Shown: positions 18,693 to 30,200, counted from the first letter of the stretch. The stretch: DNA of 34,834 nucleotides from an uncultured Candidatus Poseidoniales archaeon (GCA_902514485.1 CABXQY010000006.1:1-34834), one strand, 5' to 3'. Program-made: numbers and translations. The notes: generated from the letters alone by a model not told the origin.

Positions 18693-19736
18693 TCACAATT
18701 TTCCCATTAAGTTTAGGTGGCTGACTGCTGAACCCGTAGATTCTCTTGTTACTACAGGTTCTGCTCCTTCAGCCTCTTCATAAAGCAGTCCAGCACGATA
18801 AGATGAACGGACAAGAGGGCCACTCGCTACCGCTTTAAATCCTATTTCTCTAGCCTGTTTATCCCAGTCAGCGAACTGTTTAGGTTCAGGGAATCTATCG
18901 ATAGGTAGGTGCCTATCGCTTGGCTGAAGATATTGACCTAAGGTAATCATATCGACTCCAGCCTTCCTAAGTATTTTCATCGCTTCAAGTACTTCTCCGT
19001 CAGTCTCACCTAAACCTACCATTATGCTGGTTTTAATTCTTATATCTGGTCTCAATCTTTTCGCTTCTTTGAGTATATGTAATGATTGTTCAAAAGATGC
19101 CCTCGGGTCTCTAACCACGCTATCTAGTCGAGGGACACATTCTACGTTATGTGCAAATACTCTAATCGGTAGGTCTTGTAACAACTCCGCTAATGCAACA
19201 GTATTGCCTTCCAAGTCAGAACATAATAACTCTAACCCTACATCAGGAGTTCTCTCATTTACTGCTAACAAACATTTCCTGTAATGGTTCGCACCTCCAT
19301 CGGGTAAATCGTCTCTATTGACTACTGTGATTACTGCGTGTGATATCTGCATATGTTCAATAGCATCTGCTAATTCTTTAGGTTCATTGGGGTCTAGCAT
19401 TGAAGGTGTTTTGATAGTTCCAACAGCACAAAATCTACATCCTCTTGTACAAACTTCTCCTGCAATCATGAACGTGGCCGTTCCTCGAGCCCAACAATCA
19501 TGGACATTTGGGCACCTCGCTTCTTCACAAACAGTGTGCAATCCATGTTCGTGGACATTTGTTCTTGTTTTGTTGAAATTACTTTGCGCTTCACCGGTTG
19601 GTAAACTTGTCTTAAACCACTCAGGAAGACGCTTTCTTCCAGCTTTCCTCCTCTTTAGGGCACTTTCTCCTCTTTTTTCTCTTCCTTCATTAATTGATAA
19701 TATATCGCTATCAATTGTGGGAAGTCGAGTCGTCAT
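18693..19736 (-). CDS. lipA: Lipoyl synthase LipA
   Basis: CEEARCPNVHDCW plus radical SAM CTRGCRFCAV, C-terminal SGPLVRSSYRAG; start revised to MTTRLP (ORF track start 19775). Confidence 0.95.
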   Translation of the reverse strand: MTTRLPTIDSDILSINEGREKRGESALKRRKAGRKRLPEWFKTSLPTGEAQSNFNKTRTNVHEHGLHTVCEEARCPNVHDCWARGTATFMIAGEVCTRGCRFCAVGTIKTPSMLDPNEPKELADAIEHMQISHAVITVVNRDDLPDGGANHYRKCLLAVNERTPDVGLELLCSDLEGNTVALAELLQDLPIRVFAHNVECVPRLDSVVRDPRASFEQSLHILKEAKRLRPDIRIKTSIMVGLGETDGEVLEAMKILRKAGVDMITLGQYLQPSDRHLPIDRFPEPKQFADWDKQAREIGFKAVASGPLVRSSYRAGLLYEEAEGAEPVVTRESTGSAVSHLNLMGKL

Positions 19737-19835
19737 TGTTACTTCGAGAGGGGTAATGACGAAAACTATTCTCATTCGTTATGATTGACTTGGGCTTATA
19801 CAAGAAGTCATATCATGATTCATACTCGCTGGTTC

Positions 19836-20594
19836 ATGAATCGTGGCGCTGTGATAGTTACTGGTGGTTCAAAGAGAATAGGCAAAGAGATTTGTATTCA
19901 TCTTTCTAAAATTGGATTTAAAATTTTAATTCATCATAGAAATTCGATTACTGATGCCGAAGAAACTGCGCGTATTATTAGGTCCAGTGGAGGATATGCC
20001 GCAATATGCCAGGCTGATTTATCAGAAGTTTCGAGCGCGAAGAAATTAGTCCAATCTGCAATCGAAAACTTTGGTAGTGTTTCAGGAATTGTAAATAATG
20101 CATCAGTTTTCATTCATGATGATATAACTTCACTATCTTCAGATTCATGGGATAATCATATGAATGTTAATGCTAAAGTCCCAATTTTACTAATTCGCGA
20201 GGTATATAAATCATTAAAAGATGGGGATCATGCCTCAGTAGTCAATATTTTAGACCAAAAATTATCTAATCCTAATCCCGATTATTTATCATATACTGCT
20301 TCTAAATATGTAATGCTCGGCTTAACAGATTCTTTATCTCGTGGTTTAGCACCAAATGTAAGAATTAATGCAGTTGCCCCCGGTCATACTCTAGTTAGTG
20401 ATTTACAAACTAATGAGGGCTTTTCGAAAGCACAATCGGGTTCACCTCTTGGTTTTGGCCCCTCGCCTGAGGATATTGCAGAGGCAGTTTGCTACTTGAT
20501 GACTGCAAGAGCAGTTACAGGACAAGTAATTTATGTGGATTCCGGAGAAAGATTCCTATCTCGGTCTAGAGATGTTGTGTTTGAAACAGAGTGA
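19836..20594 (+). CDS. Pteridine reductase-like short-chain dehydrogenase
   Basis: VTGGSKRIGKEI, NNASVF, YTASKYVMLGLTDSLS, RINAVAPG; followed directly by folB; start revised to MNRGAVIVTGG. Confidence 0.82.
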   Translation: MNRGAVIVTGGSKRIGKEICIHLSKIGFKILIHHRNSITDAEETARIIRSSGGYAAICQADLSEVSSAKKLVQSAIENFGSVSGIVNNASVFIHDDITSLSSDSWDNHMNVNAKVPILLIREVYKSLKDGDHASVVNILDQKLSNPNPDYLSYTASKYVMLGLTDSLSRGLAPNVRINAVAPGHTLVSDLQTNEGFSKAQSGSPLGFGPSPEDIAEAVCYLMTARAVTGQVIYVDSGERFLSRSRDVVFETE

Positions 20595-20598
20595 TATT

Positions 20599-21000
20599 AT
20601 GACCTCGCACACAGATGCTATAACCAGTCTCTTATCTTCTTATCAAGGAGTAACTACATTATTTCTAGAAGATATAGTTAGAGACGTAGATATCGGTGTC
20701 CATGACTATGAAATAGGTAATCCTCAACGAGTAAGGTTTGATATTTATGTACTAATTTCCGGAGTCGAAAATCCTGAAAATGATGTAATAGAGGATGTAT
20801 TGAATTATGAATACTTACTAGAATCATTGCAAGAGGTTCTATCTGTTGGTAGGTTTTCACTTTTAGAATCTCTGGCTAACCATTTAATTAACTCTATTTC
20901 TGAACCTGAAAATGTTAAGGCTGCGTCTGTAGTAATAACAAAATTAGACATCTTAGATGGTGATGGAAGGCTTGGTTGTTCTATGACTAAAATCAAATGA
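20599..21000 (+). CDS. folB: Dihydroneopterin aldolase-like protein
   Basis: LFLEDIVRDVDIGVHDYEIGNPQRVRFDIYV...LNYEYLLESLQEVLSVGRFSLLESLANHL; start revised to ATG 20599, 4 nt after the SDR stop. Confidence 0.8.
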   Translation: MTSHTDAITSLLSSYQGVTTLFLEDIVRDVDIGVHDYEIGNPQRVRFDIYVLISGVENPENDVIEDVLNYEYLLESLQEVLSVGRFSLLESLANHLINSISEPENVKAASVVITKLDILDGDGRLGCSMTKIK

Positions 21001-21021
21001 TGTAGGCTAATTTTATTCAAA

Positions 21022-21106
21022 TGGTGCAGGGGGTGGGATTCGAACCCACGAAGGTCTTACCACCGGAGCTTAAGTCCGGCCCCTTTGACCACTCGGGTAC
21101 CCCTGC
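21022..21106 (-). tRNA. tRNA-Leu (anticodon TAA), class II, CCA encoded
   Basis: Minus strand: GCAGGGGTACCCGAGTGGTCAAAGGGGCCGGACTTAAGCTCCGGTGGTAAGACCTTCGTGGGTTCGAATCCCACCCCCTGCACCA; paired acceptor, D, anticodon (loop CTTAAGC), variable and T arms. Confidence 0.95.
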
Positions 21107-21224
21107 GGTCTTCGGGCGTAGGAACTTAGTCTTGAATCGCGCTGCTCTAAAATGTCCCGGAAATAGATGCTTAGCCGGAACTTATGATGAGAACTCTTTA
21201 ACACCCTGCGAACAGCCGAGGACC

Positions 21225-24188
21225 GTGCAAGTGTCAAGGAATGTTCAAAGGCGCGTCAAAACCGCCCAAATTGCTCTATTCTTAGCGATATTGATGATGG
21301 CGCCGATTTATTCCGGCCAAACTTATGGTTCCGAGCTCGAGAATACAAATTCTGAACGCAATAATGTTGATGCAACTATTGAACTTTATACACTATATTT
21401 AGCGTCAGCCGACTCTACTACTGATGGCGATGGTTTGATTACAACTAAGATCCCAGAGTCCGGAGGCCAAGAAACAGCAAGCGCTCTCGATGACTCAATA
21501 GAATTTATCAGTCAAGAGTTATTATCATCAATTGAAATATTTGGTAGACCAAATCAAGGTTCTAGCTCAGGCACATATTATTTACCTCTTGATTTATTTT
21601 TGAAAGCAGTAGGGCCAAGTGGTTCATCAGTTGAGTGGACGATCAATGTTAGAGCCGGCGGTTCATCAATAGGACAGGCAGAATGGAGTACTGATGCTTG
21701 CAATACTGGAATCGGAAATAGTTGTAACTTCGATCATGAAGAGTTTGAAATTGATATCGGTTCTAGTAGTTCATTTATGGTTCTTGAAGATGAGACCATT
21801 GAAGTAACAATTTCAGCAGAGATGTCTAATTGCGACAATAGTGGTGGACCATTCGGAAGTACGTGTACAGCAGAAGTTGCTTGGAATGAGATAGATGGTG
21901 AAGCAACTCGTCACTCAGAAATAGAAGTCGAGACTAATGCTATTTCGAATAGTATAGTAGTATTACAAAGAGATGGGGATGAGATTTCTGAAGGTCCAGA
22001 GTTAGAATGGTATCCTAATGATATAATTGACCAAAGGTCAATGCAATTTACATTTGATGTCAAGAGTGCATTTGGAAGATATGATATTGACAACGTAAGG
22101 CTATTACTCCGCGATTCCCAAGGGACGTATCGTATTGATAAAGAAATAAGTAATGATGATCCAGATATCGATGATACAAATGAAGGTATATTTGGTCACT
22201 ACTCCTGGACTTACCCCGGAGGGGTTCCGTCAGGTGAATATTCAGTTGAACTAGAAGTAACTGATATTCAGGGGAACTTAGTATTAATTGATCATGAACC
22301 TGTAGAAATGCGTCAATTTGGAGTATCTATTAATCATGGTTTAGATAGGCAAACCGAATACATAGCTCCTGGTGAAATTACTCCTATCCCTTTGCAATTA
22401 GTCCATCGAGGCGACTCTACTAAATCTATGTCTGTCGAACTCGAAGTAATGACTAATTTGGGTAGTTCTTGGTTAGTAGAGTTTGATTCTGACTCTAGGC
22501 TATATTCACTAGATGCAGGAGGTGATATACTAAATCCGATCCTTACCTTGCAAGCTCCTGATGATTTGACCGGTACTCCTAGTAGTATTGACATTAGGGC
22601 TGTTGCAGAGGCCGAGGTAGAAGGTGTTCAAACAGTAGTTCATCAAGAGACTCTTAACATTATTTTAGAAAAGATTGATGTTTTTCAACCACCTGCTGTA
22701 TCAGTTTGGGATGAAGAACATGGCCTTCCAATTGCTAACTCAACCAGGCCAGATAGTGTTGACTATACCATTCCAAGATATGTCGAGTACGGAGAATTTA
22801 CGCCATTCTTACTCGAAATTTTCAACACTGGTTTCGATGCAGATGAATTCCGAATAGATGTCCTCAAACGTTCTAAATCAATCATCCAAGTCTATGATAA
22901 TAATACCGGAGAAAGAATCCTTGAAGATATTGGTGACGGCACATTCCACTCTTCTTACTTGGAACGTCACGATACACAAGTATTGTTACTCAATATTAAG
23001 CCCTCAAATGATCGTGCTGATGAAGACTTGGGATTAATTGAGATTGAAGTAACTAGTTCCGGAAACTCTTCCCTTAGAAGTACCGTACTGTTCACAATAC
23101 AGAGAACATTTGGTATAAGGGCTGAAGTTACTTATGATTGCGATGGTTCCCCTCTTGGTCAGATGGATGTATCTCAGTGCTCACCTGGTGATGATAATGC
23201 TGTTGTTGATTTACGTGCTAGGATAATTAGTAGTGCTAATTCAGGAGATACAGCGCTCTGGTGGCGTATTCAAAACCCTGCTACTTTACAAGAAAATTTG
23301 GATATCAATCCGATTTATGGGCAATGGCAGTTCAGGGTCGAAGATGAAAATCAAGAAGCAGTTCCCCGAGTTTCATTAAGCCCAGGTGGATTTGTTGAGG
23401 TCGAAGTATCAGTAACGCTAACAACTCAAGTCGAGCAAGGAAATCATACTATTTATCTTAGAATAATAGAAGATACAGAAGATTCTGAACCTAGATATTT
23501 TGATTTGCCTATGACATTTGAAATTGATTCAGATCCTCCTAATTTAGAGATTGTTCAGGTTACTCAAGATAGGAAACTACTTCCTGGTGAAGATTATTCT
23601 ATCCAAATGAAGGTCAAAAATGAAGGGAATACTGAAATGACAATCCTCCTGGATGCTGAAGTTGATAACTCTGGTTGGGAAGTTTCTATCGAGGGGCCTT
23701 CAGGATCGACTTTTATCCAATTAGGCGCGTATGAAGAAGTGAGTTTTAATTTGAAGGTGACAGTTCCTTCTGACGCGAATAATGGTGATAAAGTTCCAGT
23801 TCTAGTTACTGCGATGCCTCTTGCTTATGTTATTGACGGAACTTTAGATACAAGTCAAAGTTGGTCTGATGAATATACTGCCAAGAAGACAGTCCAAATG
23901 ACTGTAGATTTAGGCAATGTGTTCGATATAGTTGTCAATGAACTAAGTCATCCACGGCCACTAACTTTGATCATGCTACTTGTAGGTGTTTTGCTGATTA
24001 TTGCCGGTATTCAGAGCAACATGAATCGCCGTAGATGGGCTAGCCATATGGCATTAATTGATTCTATGAATAGGGATGATTCTGTTGATGAAGATGACGA
24101 TACACCAGTGATTTCTGAATCTGTAGAGTCGGTCGAGGAGTCTTCTGATTCTGGTCGTTATGATGACGATGATATCGAACTAGTCTGA
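21225..24188 (+). CDS. Large secreted, membrane-anchored protein with NEW3/CARDB-like beta domains and acidic cytoplasmic tail
   Basis: Signal-like VKTAQIALFLAILMMAPIYSG; C-terminal NEW3-like region (GEDYSIQMKVKNEGNTEMTILLDAEV...); TM PLTLIMLLVGVLLIIAGI at about 23955-24010; Asp/Glu-rich tail. Start set to GTG 21225 because the ORF-track start lies inside the antisense tRNA. Confidence 0.7.
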   Translation: MQVSRNVQRRVKTAQIALFLAILMMAPIYSGQTYGSELENTNSERNNVDATIELYTLYLASADSTTDGDGLITTKIPESGGQETASALDDSIEFISQELLSSIEIFGRPNQGSSSGTYYLPLDLFLKAVGPSGSSVEWTINVRAGGSSIGQAEWSTDACNTGIGNSCNFDHEEFEIDIGSSSSFMVLEDETIEVTISAEMSNCDNSGGPFGSTCTAEVAWNEIDGEATRHSEIEVETNAISNSIVVLQRDGDEISEGPELEWYPNDIIDQRSMQFTFDVKSAFGRYDIDNVRLLLRDSQGTYRIDKEISNDDPDIDDTNEGIFGHYSWTYPGGVPSGEYSVELEVTDIQGNLVLIDHEPVEMRQFGVSINHGLDRQTEYIAPGEITPIPLQLVHRGDSTKSMSVELEVMTNLGSSWLVEFDSDSRLYSLDAGGDILNPILTLQAPDDLTGTPSSIDIRAVAEAEVEGVQTVVHQETLNIILEKIDVFQPPAVSVWDEEHGLPIANSTRPDSVDYTIPRYVEYGEFTPFLLEIFNTGFDADEFRIDVLKRSKSIIQVYDNNTGERILEDIGDGTFHSSYLERHDTQVLLLNIKPSNDRADEDLGLIEIEVTSSGNSSLRSTVLFTIQRTFGIRAEVTYDCDGSPLGQMDVSQCSPGDDNAVVDLRARIISSANSGDTALWWRIQNPATLQENLDINPIYGQWQFRVEDENQEAVPRVSLSPGGFVEVEVSVTLTTQVEQGNHTIYLRIIEDTEDSEPRYFDLPMTFEIDSDPPNLEIVQVTQDRKLLPGEDYSIQMKVKNEGNTEMTILLDAEVDNSGWEVSIEGPSGSTFIQLGAYEEVSFNLKVTVPSDANNGDKVPVLVTAMPLAYVIDGTLDTSQSWSDEYTAKKTVQMTVDLGNVFDIVVNELSHPRPLTLIMLLVGVLLIIAGIQSNMNRRRWASHMALIDSMNRDDSVDEDDDTPVISESVESVEESSDSGRYDDDDIELV

Positions 24189-24255
24189 TTTTTCTAATTC
24201 AGCCGTCCGAACTACGCTCCATTCTTCTTAAGACCCCCATTAAACGCCACAGGTA

Positions 24256-27200
24256 TTGGAGAGGAGTGGTTTGCGAGTTGTATCCGTTAATTTTACTGAT
24301 AGAATATTGCTCCGCAAACGTCGTTCAGCAATTCTATTCACTTCGATTATGTTGCTAGCTTCTTATTCTGCTATTGAGTTTGGAAGTTGGGAAGCTCTTG
24401 CCACTAGTGATGATGATGGTGATGGATTGACTTATGGTCTAGAATTTATAATTAACACACAACCACAGGATTGGGACAGTGATAACGATGGACTCCCTGA
24501 TGGATGGGAATGGCAATATGGATTAGACCCGTTATCTCCTTCTGGAATTAATGGTTCAGTAGGTGACCCTGATTCTGATGCCTACACTAACTTAAATGAG
24601 TACCTATATGGTATGCCAACTGGTTGGGATGATTTATCTACTGCAAACGTACTGGATAACGGTGTTTGGTGGAATGGTACCGTGCCAGTAAGGAATTGGG
24701 ATGAAGAAAGTGCCATGCAGTTTTTGCAAGGCACTGGTTCCGATGGTGCGGATGAAGATCCAGTGGGGAATATTTGTTTCAATACTTTTGACGATGATAA
24801 GGATGGTTTAGTAGATAACTTCGATCCTGATGGCGATGGTGATGCAGACTGTTCAAGTGATGATGATGATGGTGATGGTCAAATCGACGAAGATCCAGAT
24901 GGTTGGGATACTGACGGCGATGGTATGCCAGATGGTTGGGAAGTAGCAAATGGTTTAGACCCAACTTCCGCTTCAAATTTGGATGGGACTTATGGTGACC
25001 CAGATGGAGACGGATTAATCAATCTGTATGAATATGTCAATCCTACATGGGGTACAAGAAATGGTTCAACAACTCCGCCTACCCAATATTTCCGTCCAGG
25101 TCCTGAAAATATGACTGCTACAGAATCCCCCTGCAATCCAGTTTTAGGATTGGGCCCAGGAGGTTGTGCGATATTCACCGCCGAAGTTGACTCAATAACC
25201 CAAACAGATCCTCAGAATAATGATACGGATGGCGATGGATTGAATGACTCCTATGAAGCATTAATCCTGCTAACTGATCCAACTGCCGTTGATACAGATG
25301 GAGACGGTATCACAGATGGCGTTGAAGTAAATGGTTCCTACGGAGATCCTGCTCAAGCTTCAGACCCTAGGAATAACAATACCGATGGTGATCAGTTTGA
25401 CGATGGTGAAGAGGACATTAACGGTAACGGTATTGTTGATGCCAACGAAACAGATCCAACTCGTGTCGAAGACCAAGGTGACTTTGATGGCGATGGTATA
25501 GATAACTGGGAAGAAAATTTAACGTGCACTAAATGGGATGTGGCTGATACAGACGGAGGCGGAGTTAATGATGGCGATGAATCATCTATTGGTCATCAGA
25601 CGGATCCATGTGTCAGTGAAATAATCATAGTCAAATCAGTAGTTAATTGGAACCCAACTTCATCAACTATTCAATTAAATTCAACCTCAGAACTTGATTT
25701 ATTTCCTTCAGATTGGAGGGAAGAATTATCTCCTAATGCGGAACTTAAGCCGATGGCATACTTTGAGTTGAGTAATGGAAGTACCGTTGGTTTCCGTTAC
25801 TCATCTGTGAATCTTGATACTTTGACCGATGTAGATGTACCTATGCCTGCTACAACTATTGCAATTTTATTCACAAACAATTCTTGGTGCTGGGATACTT
25901 CTGTGCCTCTCAGCGACCCTCATTGCGATGACGATTTTCTAGATTCAGATGGTGATGGCTTAGCAGATTGGGAAGAGATTTTAGCTACATGGGGTTATGC
26001 AACTAACCCAAGCTTGTTTGATACTGATGGCGATGGAGTAGATGACTTAACGGAAATATTCAATGAGACAGACCCTACCAATCCCTGTAGCAATCTTCTA
26101 GATACTGATGAAGATGGTCTGAATAATTATTTCGAGAACTCTACTGGTTGTGATTTGATATTTGGTTTTGGAGGAAATGGGACTACTGATAATTACTTCA
26201 CCATATGGGATGATGCAGATACCGATGACGGTGGCGTCACTGATGGTCAAGAGTATCTAGATGGTACAAACCCTCAGAATAATTCTGCGGATGATCTAAA
26301 CCCTATGGACTCAGATGGTGATGGTATACCCGATACGATTGAGCAAGCAATAGGTCTTGATTGGTTAAATCCGGATACTGATGGAGGAGGAGTTCCGGAT
26401 GGTCAGGAATGTGGCCCTGATTTTTGGGTTCTGAATTGTGTAGGGTCAGATAGTAACCCTTTTGATCCTACAGATGATATCGATGCGAATATGCTTATGT
26501 TCACTGCTACTAACAGTACTAGCGTAGATTTGAGTTTGGTTCAATATTGGAGATGGCATACATATGACACATACAATGGTGTTTCCTTTGGCGTCAATAC
26601 AAGTCTTGTAGGATATAGATTCGTTGGAGACAGTTTAGAAAATGGATTTACTCAAGGTGTTTCTCATATCACATTTTGGAATGAATCTGAACTCGACGAT
26701 TGGGTAATTGAATATCTGAATAGTGGGATACAACCCGGTGATGAATTAATTGTGCCTTATAATACGGTTAATTGGACCTCTTGGAGCGACCCTAGTGCTG
26801 GATTAAATTTTTCGAATTATACTAGGGATGTACTAGTAGATCAAGCGTCAGTAGATACAGTTTTCATTAGTTCTCCTGATGTCTTTTTCGGCCCTGAAAT
26901 TCGTGAGAATACTACAATATTCTTTGGTAGTGATTACGCCAAAGATTTACCTGATACATACATAAATCGCCACAGTGCAGTACCTAATTCAATCACACAA
27001 GCAGTGTTAAGTGAATCTGGTGCATTTTCCGCATGGGAGAAGGTTGAAGCAATACAAGATTTCCTAATAAATGGCAATAATACTACGACTTTCTTGAGAA
27101 ATAACGACCCCACTATCCTTGATGGTTCAGAAACAGGAAGTGATATTACTTACGTTATTTTGAATAATACGAAAGAAGGTAGTTGCGACCAATTCGCTAC

Positions 27201-30200
27201 TGTCTTCGCAGTTATGCTTCGACATGCAGGCTTCGCATCTAGAAAAGTTACTGGATTTTCAGGAGGAGAATGGAATGGAAAATCGTATGATGTTTATGGA
27301 AGTGATTTTACTACTTGGGTAGAAGTACAGATGCAGACTAATCAAAATCAAGGTAATGTTACATTAGGCTGGGTTCCATTTGAAGCATGCCCTCCGCAAG
27401 CTCTTGTCGAAGTAACCGATGAACAATGGGGTCCTTCAACATTTGATAGAGATTTAACGAGTGGTGATATTTGGCTTAATGGTACATTACAATTTGTAGA
27501 TAATGCTACTTTAGCAGAAAATGTGTCTGTCAAGTTATATCTTGTCCCCGGAAATGAGACTAATTTAGTTCCTGGTTCTGCAGCTGTAGAAATGCATTTA
27601 GTAGCAAATGGCTCAACAGATGCAAATGGTAGTTTTACACTACTAGGAAAACCATCTGAGCCCATTAATCCAGGATACGGTGCTTTAGTTTTACAGATTT
27701 TTGAGAAAGCATATGTTGGTTCTCAAGGAATTTCTTTCCCTTGGAGATTGAATATTACTGATGATGTAAATTCCTCATTCAGTTCACCTCCTCCTATAGA
27801 CCAACCAATGTTAGGAGTGGGAGTTAATTCTAGTGTTTCTGGGTTTTTAGATCTTGAGAATTCGCCATATTCTGATGTTTCTCAAATTGATAGTCTCCAA
27901 GTAATTCTGAATTATACTACTATTACTGAAGGCCCAGTAAGTATCATATCAAATGTAGGCACAGGAGGGTATTATGACTTTAATATTCCAATTTCTGATA
28001 CCGAGCCATTAGGTTTGATTAATGCTTCAATCTCTTTCCTTGGGTGGCATGAAGATGATTTGAATAATGCAAGCAATCCTATTTATCATATCAGACCATA
28101 TTCTGATAGTTTTATGTTTAACATTACTCCTGCTCCTAACCTTACACTAACTTTGGAAGGTATTGATATTAATAATACGTTTTTGGATATAGATTCATCC
28201 ATATTTATTAATGGAACTGCTTTGAGTATCGGGAACACTCCTGAGGAATTAAACGGTACACTTATTCTTCAGATTAGAAGGAGTTCGACTAATGGTCCTT
28301 ATCAGACAATAAAGACATGGTATCTTAATGATTCTAATTGGACGACATCTCCTGGACAATTCAATATAAGTTGGTTATTCTCTGCAAATGATGTTCCTAT
28401 TCCGGCGGGTCCAGTAGAAGTAAAATTCCAGTTTGATGCAGAGGGCCTTTTCGCCAATGATCAAGTAACTTACTTGACCGAGTATGGCATAAGAAGCAAC
28501 ATTAATCTCTCTTATGAGTTGGTTCCTCAATCTAGAGGTAATCAGGCATCTGTAGAAATTATTCTTACAGACCACACGAATACCTCTTTAGGAGATTTTA
28601 TTGGGACCTATATTTTAGACTTTAATGGAACTTCTGTTTGGAATATTACAAATCCCGATGTGCCTAAAATAACTCCTGTTTGGGTCCCCGAAGCAACTGC
28701 TCCGGCAGGTGATTATTCATGGGTATTGAACTTTTCAGGCAGTACATGGCTCAAACCATTAACGGTTGTTGATGTAGTTAGGATACAAGGACAATCTAGT
28801 TCTACTGTGAATATAGGCAGTGAGTGGACCCCTAGAGGTACATCTAACTGGGTTACTGGATTCGCACAAGATAGGAATCTACAAACTCCTATTATTGGTA
28901 ACAATTCGTCTGTGACTGTTCAAATTCTAGTTCCATCTGATTTACCTCCACTACCTGATGGAACTCCTGCTCCCGATTTACCGATTAGACTTGGTGGTGA
29001 TTTTATTGATACTTCAACTGGAGAATATAATATTTCATTCTTTATGCCAGAATATGTCGCTTCCGGTGTTTATGATTTACGTGTATTCCTTGATTATACT
29101 GTCAATGCCCCGATTGGTGGAGAATATTACAAAGTCTCTGATGCAGATACTACTCTCGTAGGGATACAAACAGAAATGATTGTTGAAAATTCACCTTCTT
29201 CTTTAATCGTAGTAGCTGGTCAGAGTTTGGTACTTAATGCCACAATAACTGATATTGCGGATGGTTCACCTATTTCAGATATTTCTGCTGATTTAATATT
29301 TGATTCTGGGGGACCATTAGAGCAAACTCTTGAGACTAACATAACTTTTGTAGATGGAATTGTTCGTTACAATCCTATAATTCCTGCAAACACACCTCCC
29401 GGTTATTACAATCTATTAGTTTCTGCTCCTGATGATATATCTGATAACTTAACAGATTCCAATGCTGGACGCTGGCTTGGGAATGAGAGCGTTTCGAATT
29501 TGACAGTCCAAGTATCTAGCCTTATTGATCTCAATCCATTATCCGCTGAGGTCGCAGCGGGATCAGTATTTACTGTATCAGGACAGGTGATGGATGCCGT
29601 AGACGCGAACAGAACAGTCGATGGACCGATGGCGGTAGAGGTATTTTTCTTAAATGATCCAAGTGAAACTCTTATCACAAATTTTGTTACTTCAAGTAAC
29701 GGTAGTTTCAATATAAGTGTTCCAACAGATCCTTTGGGCGATGGTGTCAGCAGTGGAATTAAGACAGTCGTAGTCAGTGTAATAGAAGATAGTAGTCCGT
29801 TCTATCTCACGGGTACAGGAAATGATACTATTTTGGTTAGAGGTATTACAACATTCAGAGACAAGACGCCTTTACTCAATGTGGTAATAGATAGAGGCAC
29901 GAATGTGACATTCGGTGCGAGATTGGTCGAATCGAGTAATGATGATCTACCATTAGATGGATTAGATGTTTCTGCAGAATTCCATGATACTTGGTTGAAC
30001 GAAGTAACTTCTAATTCTCAAGGTTTAGTAAATTTCACATTCTTTATTCCTAATGACCACCCATTAGGGCAGATAGATGTATTAATGTATTTTAATGGTT
30101 CAAGTACTCTGTATGACACTTTGACTCTAATATCTACAATTACTGTGCGTTCTCCAACATTTATTGCAATCGATAACATCACTGATAATCCTGCAGCAGG

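Noticed and set aside
19318-19788. 156-aa plus-strand ORF
   Set aside because: Antisense to lipA, no recognisable motifs.
21021-21120. N-terminal 30 residues of the 1055-aa ORF as real protein
   Set aside because: They are the reverse-complement translation of tRNA-Leu.
24779-24976. His-rich minus-strand ORF (HHHHHHH...)
   Set aside because: It is the antisense of the GAT-rich TSP3-like tract; the His run is simply the complement of Asp codons in the giant CDS.
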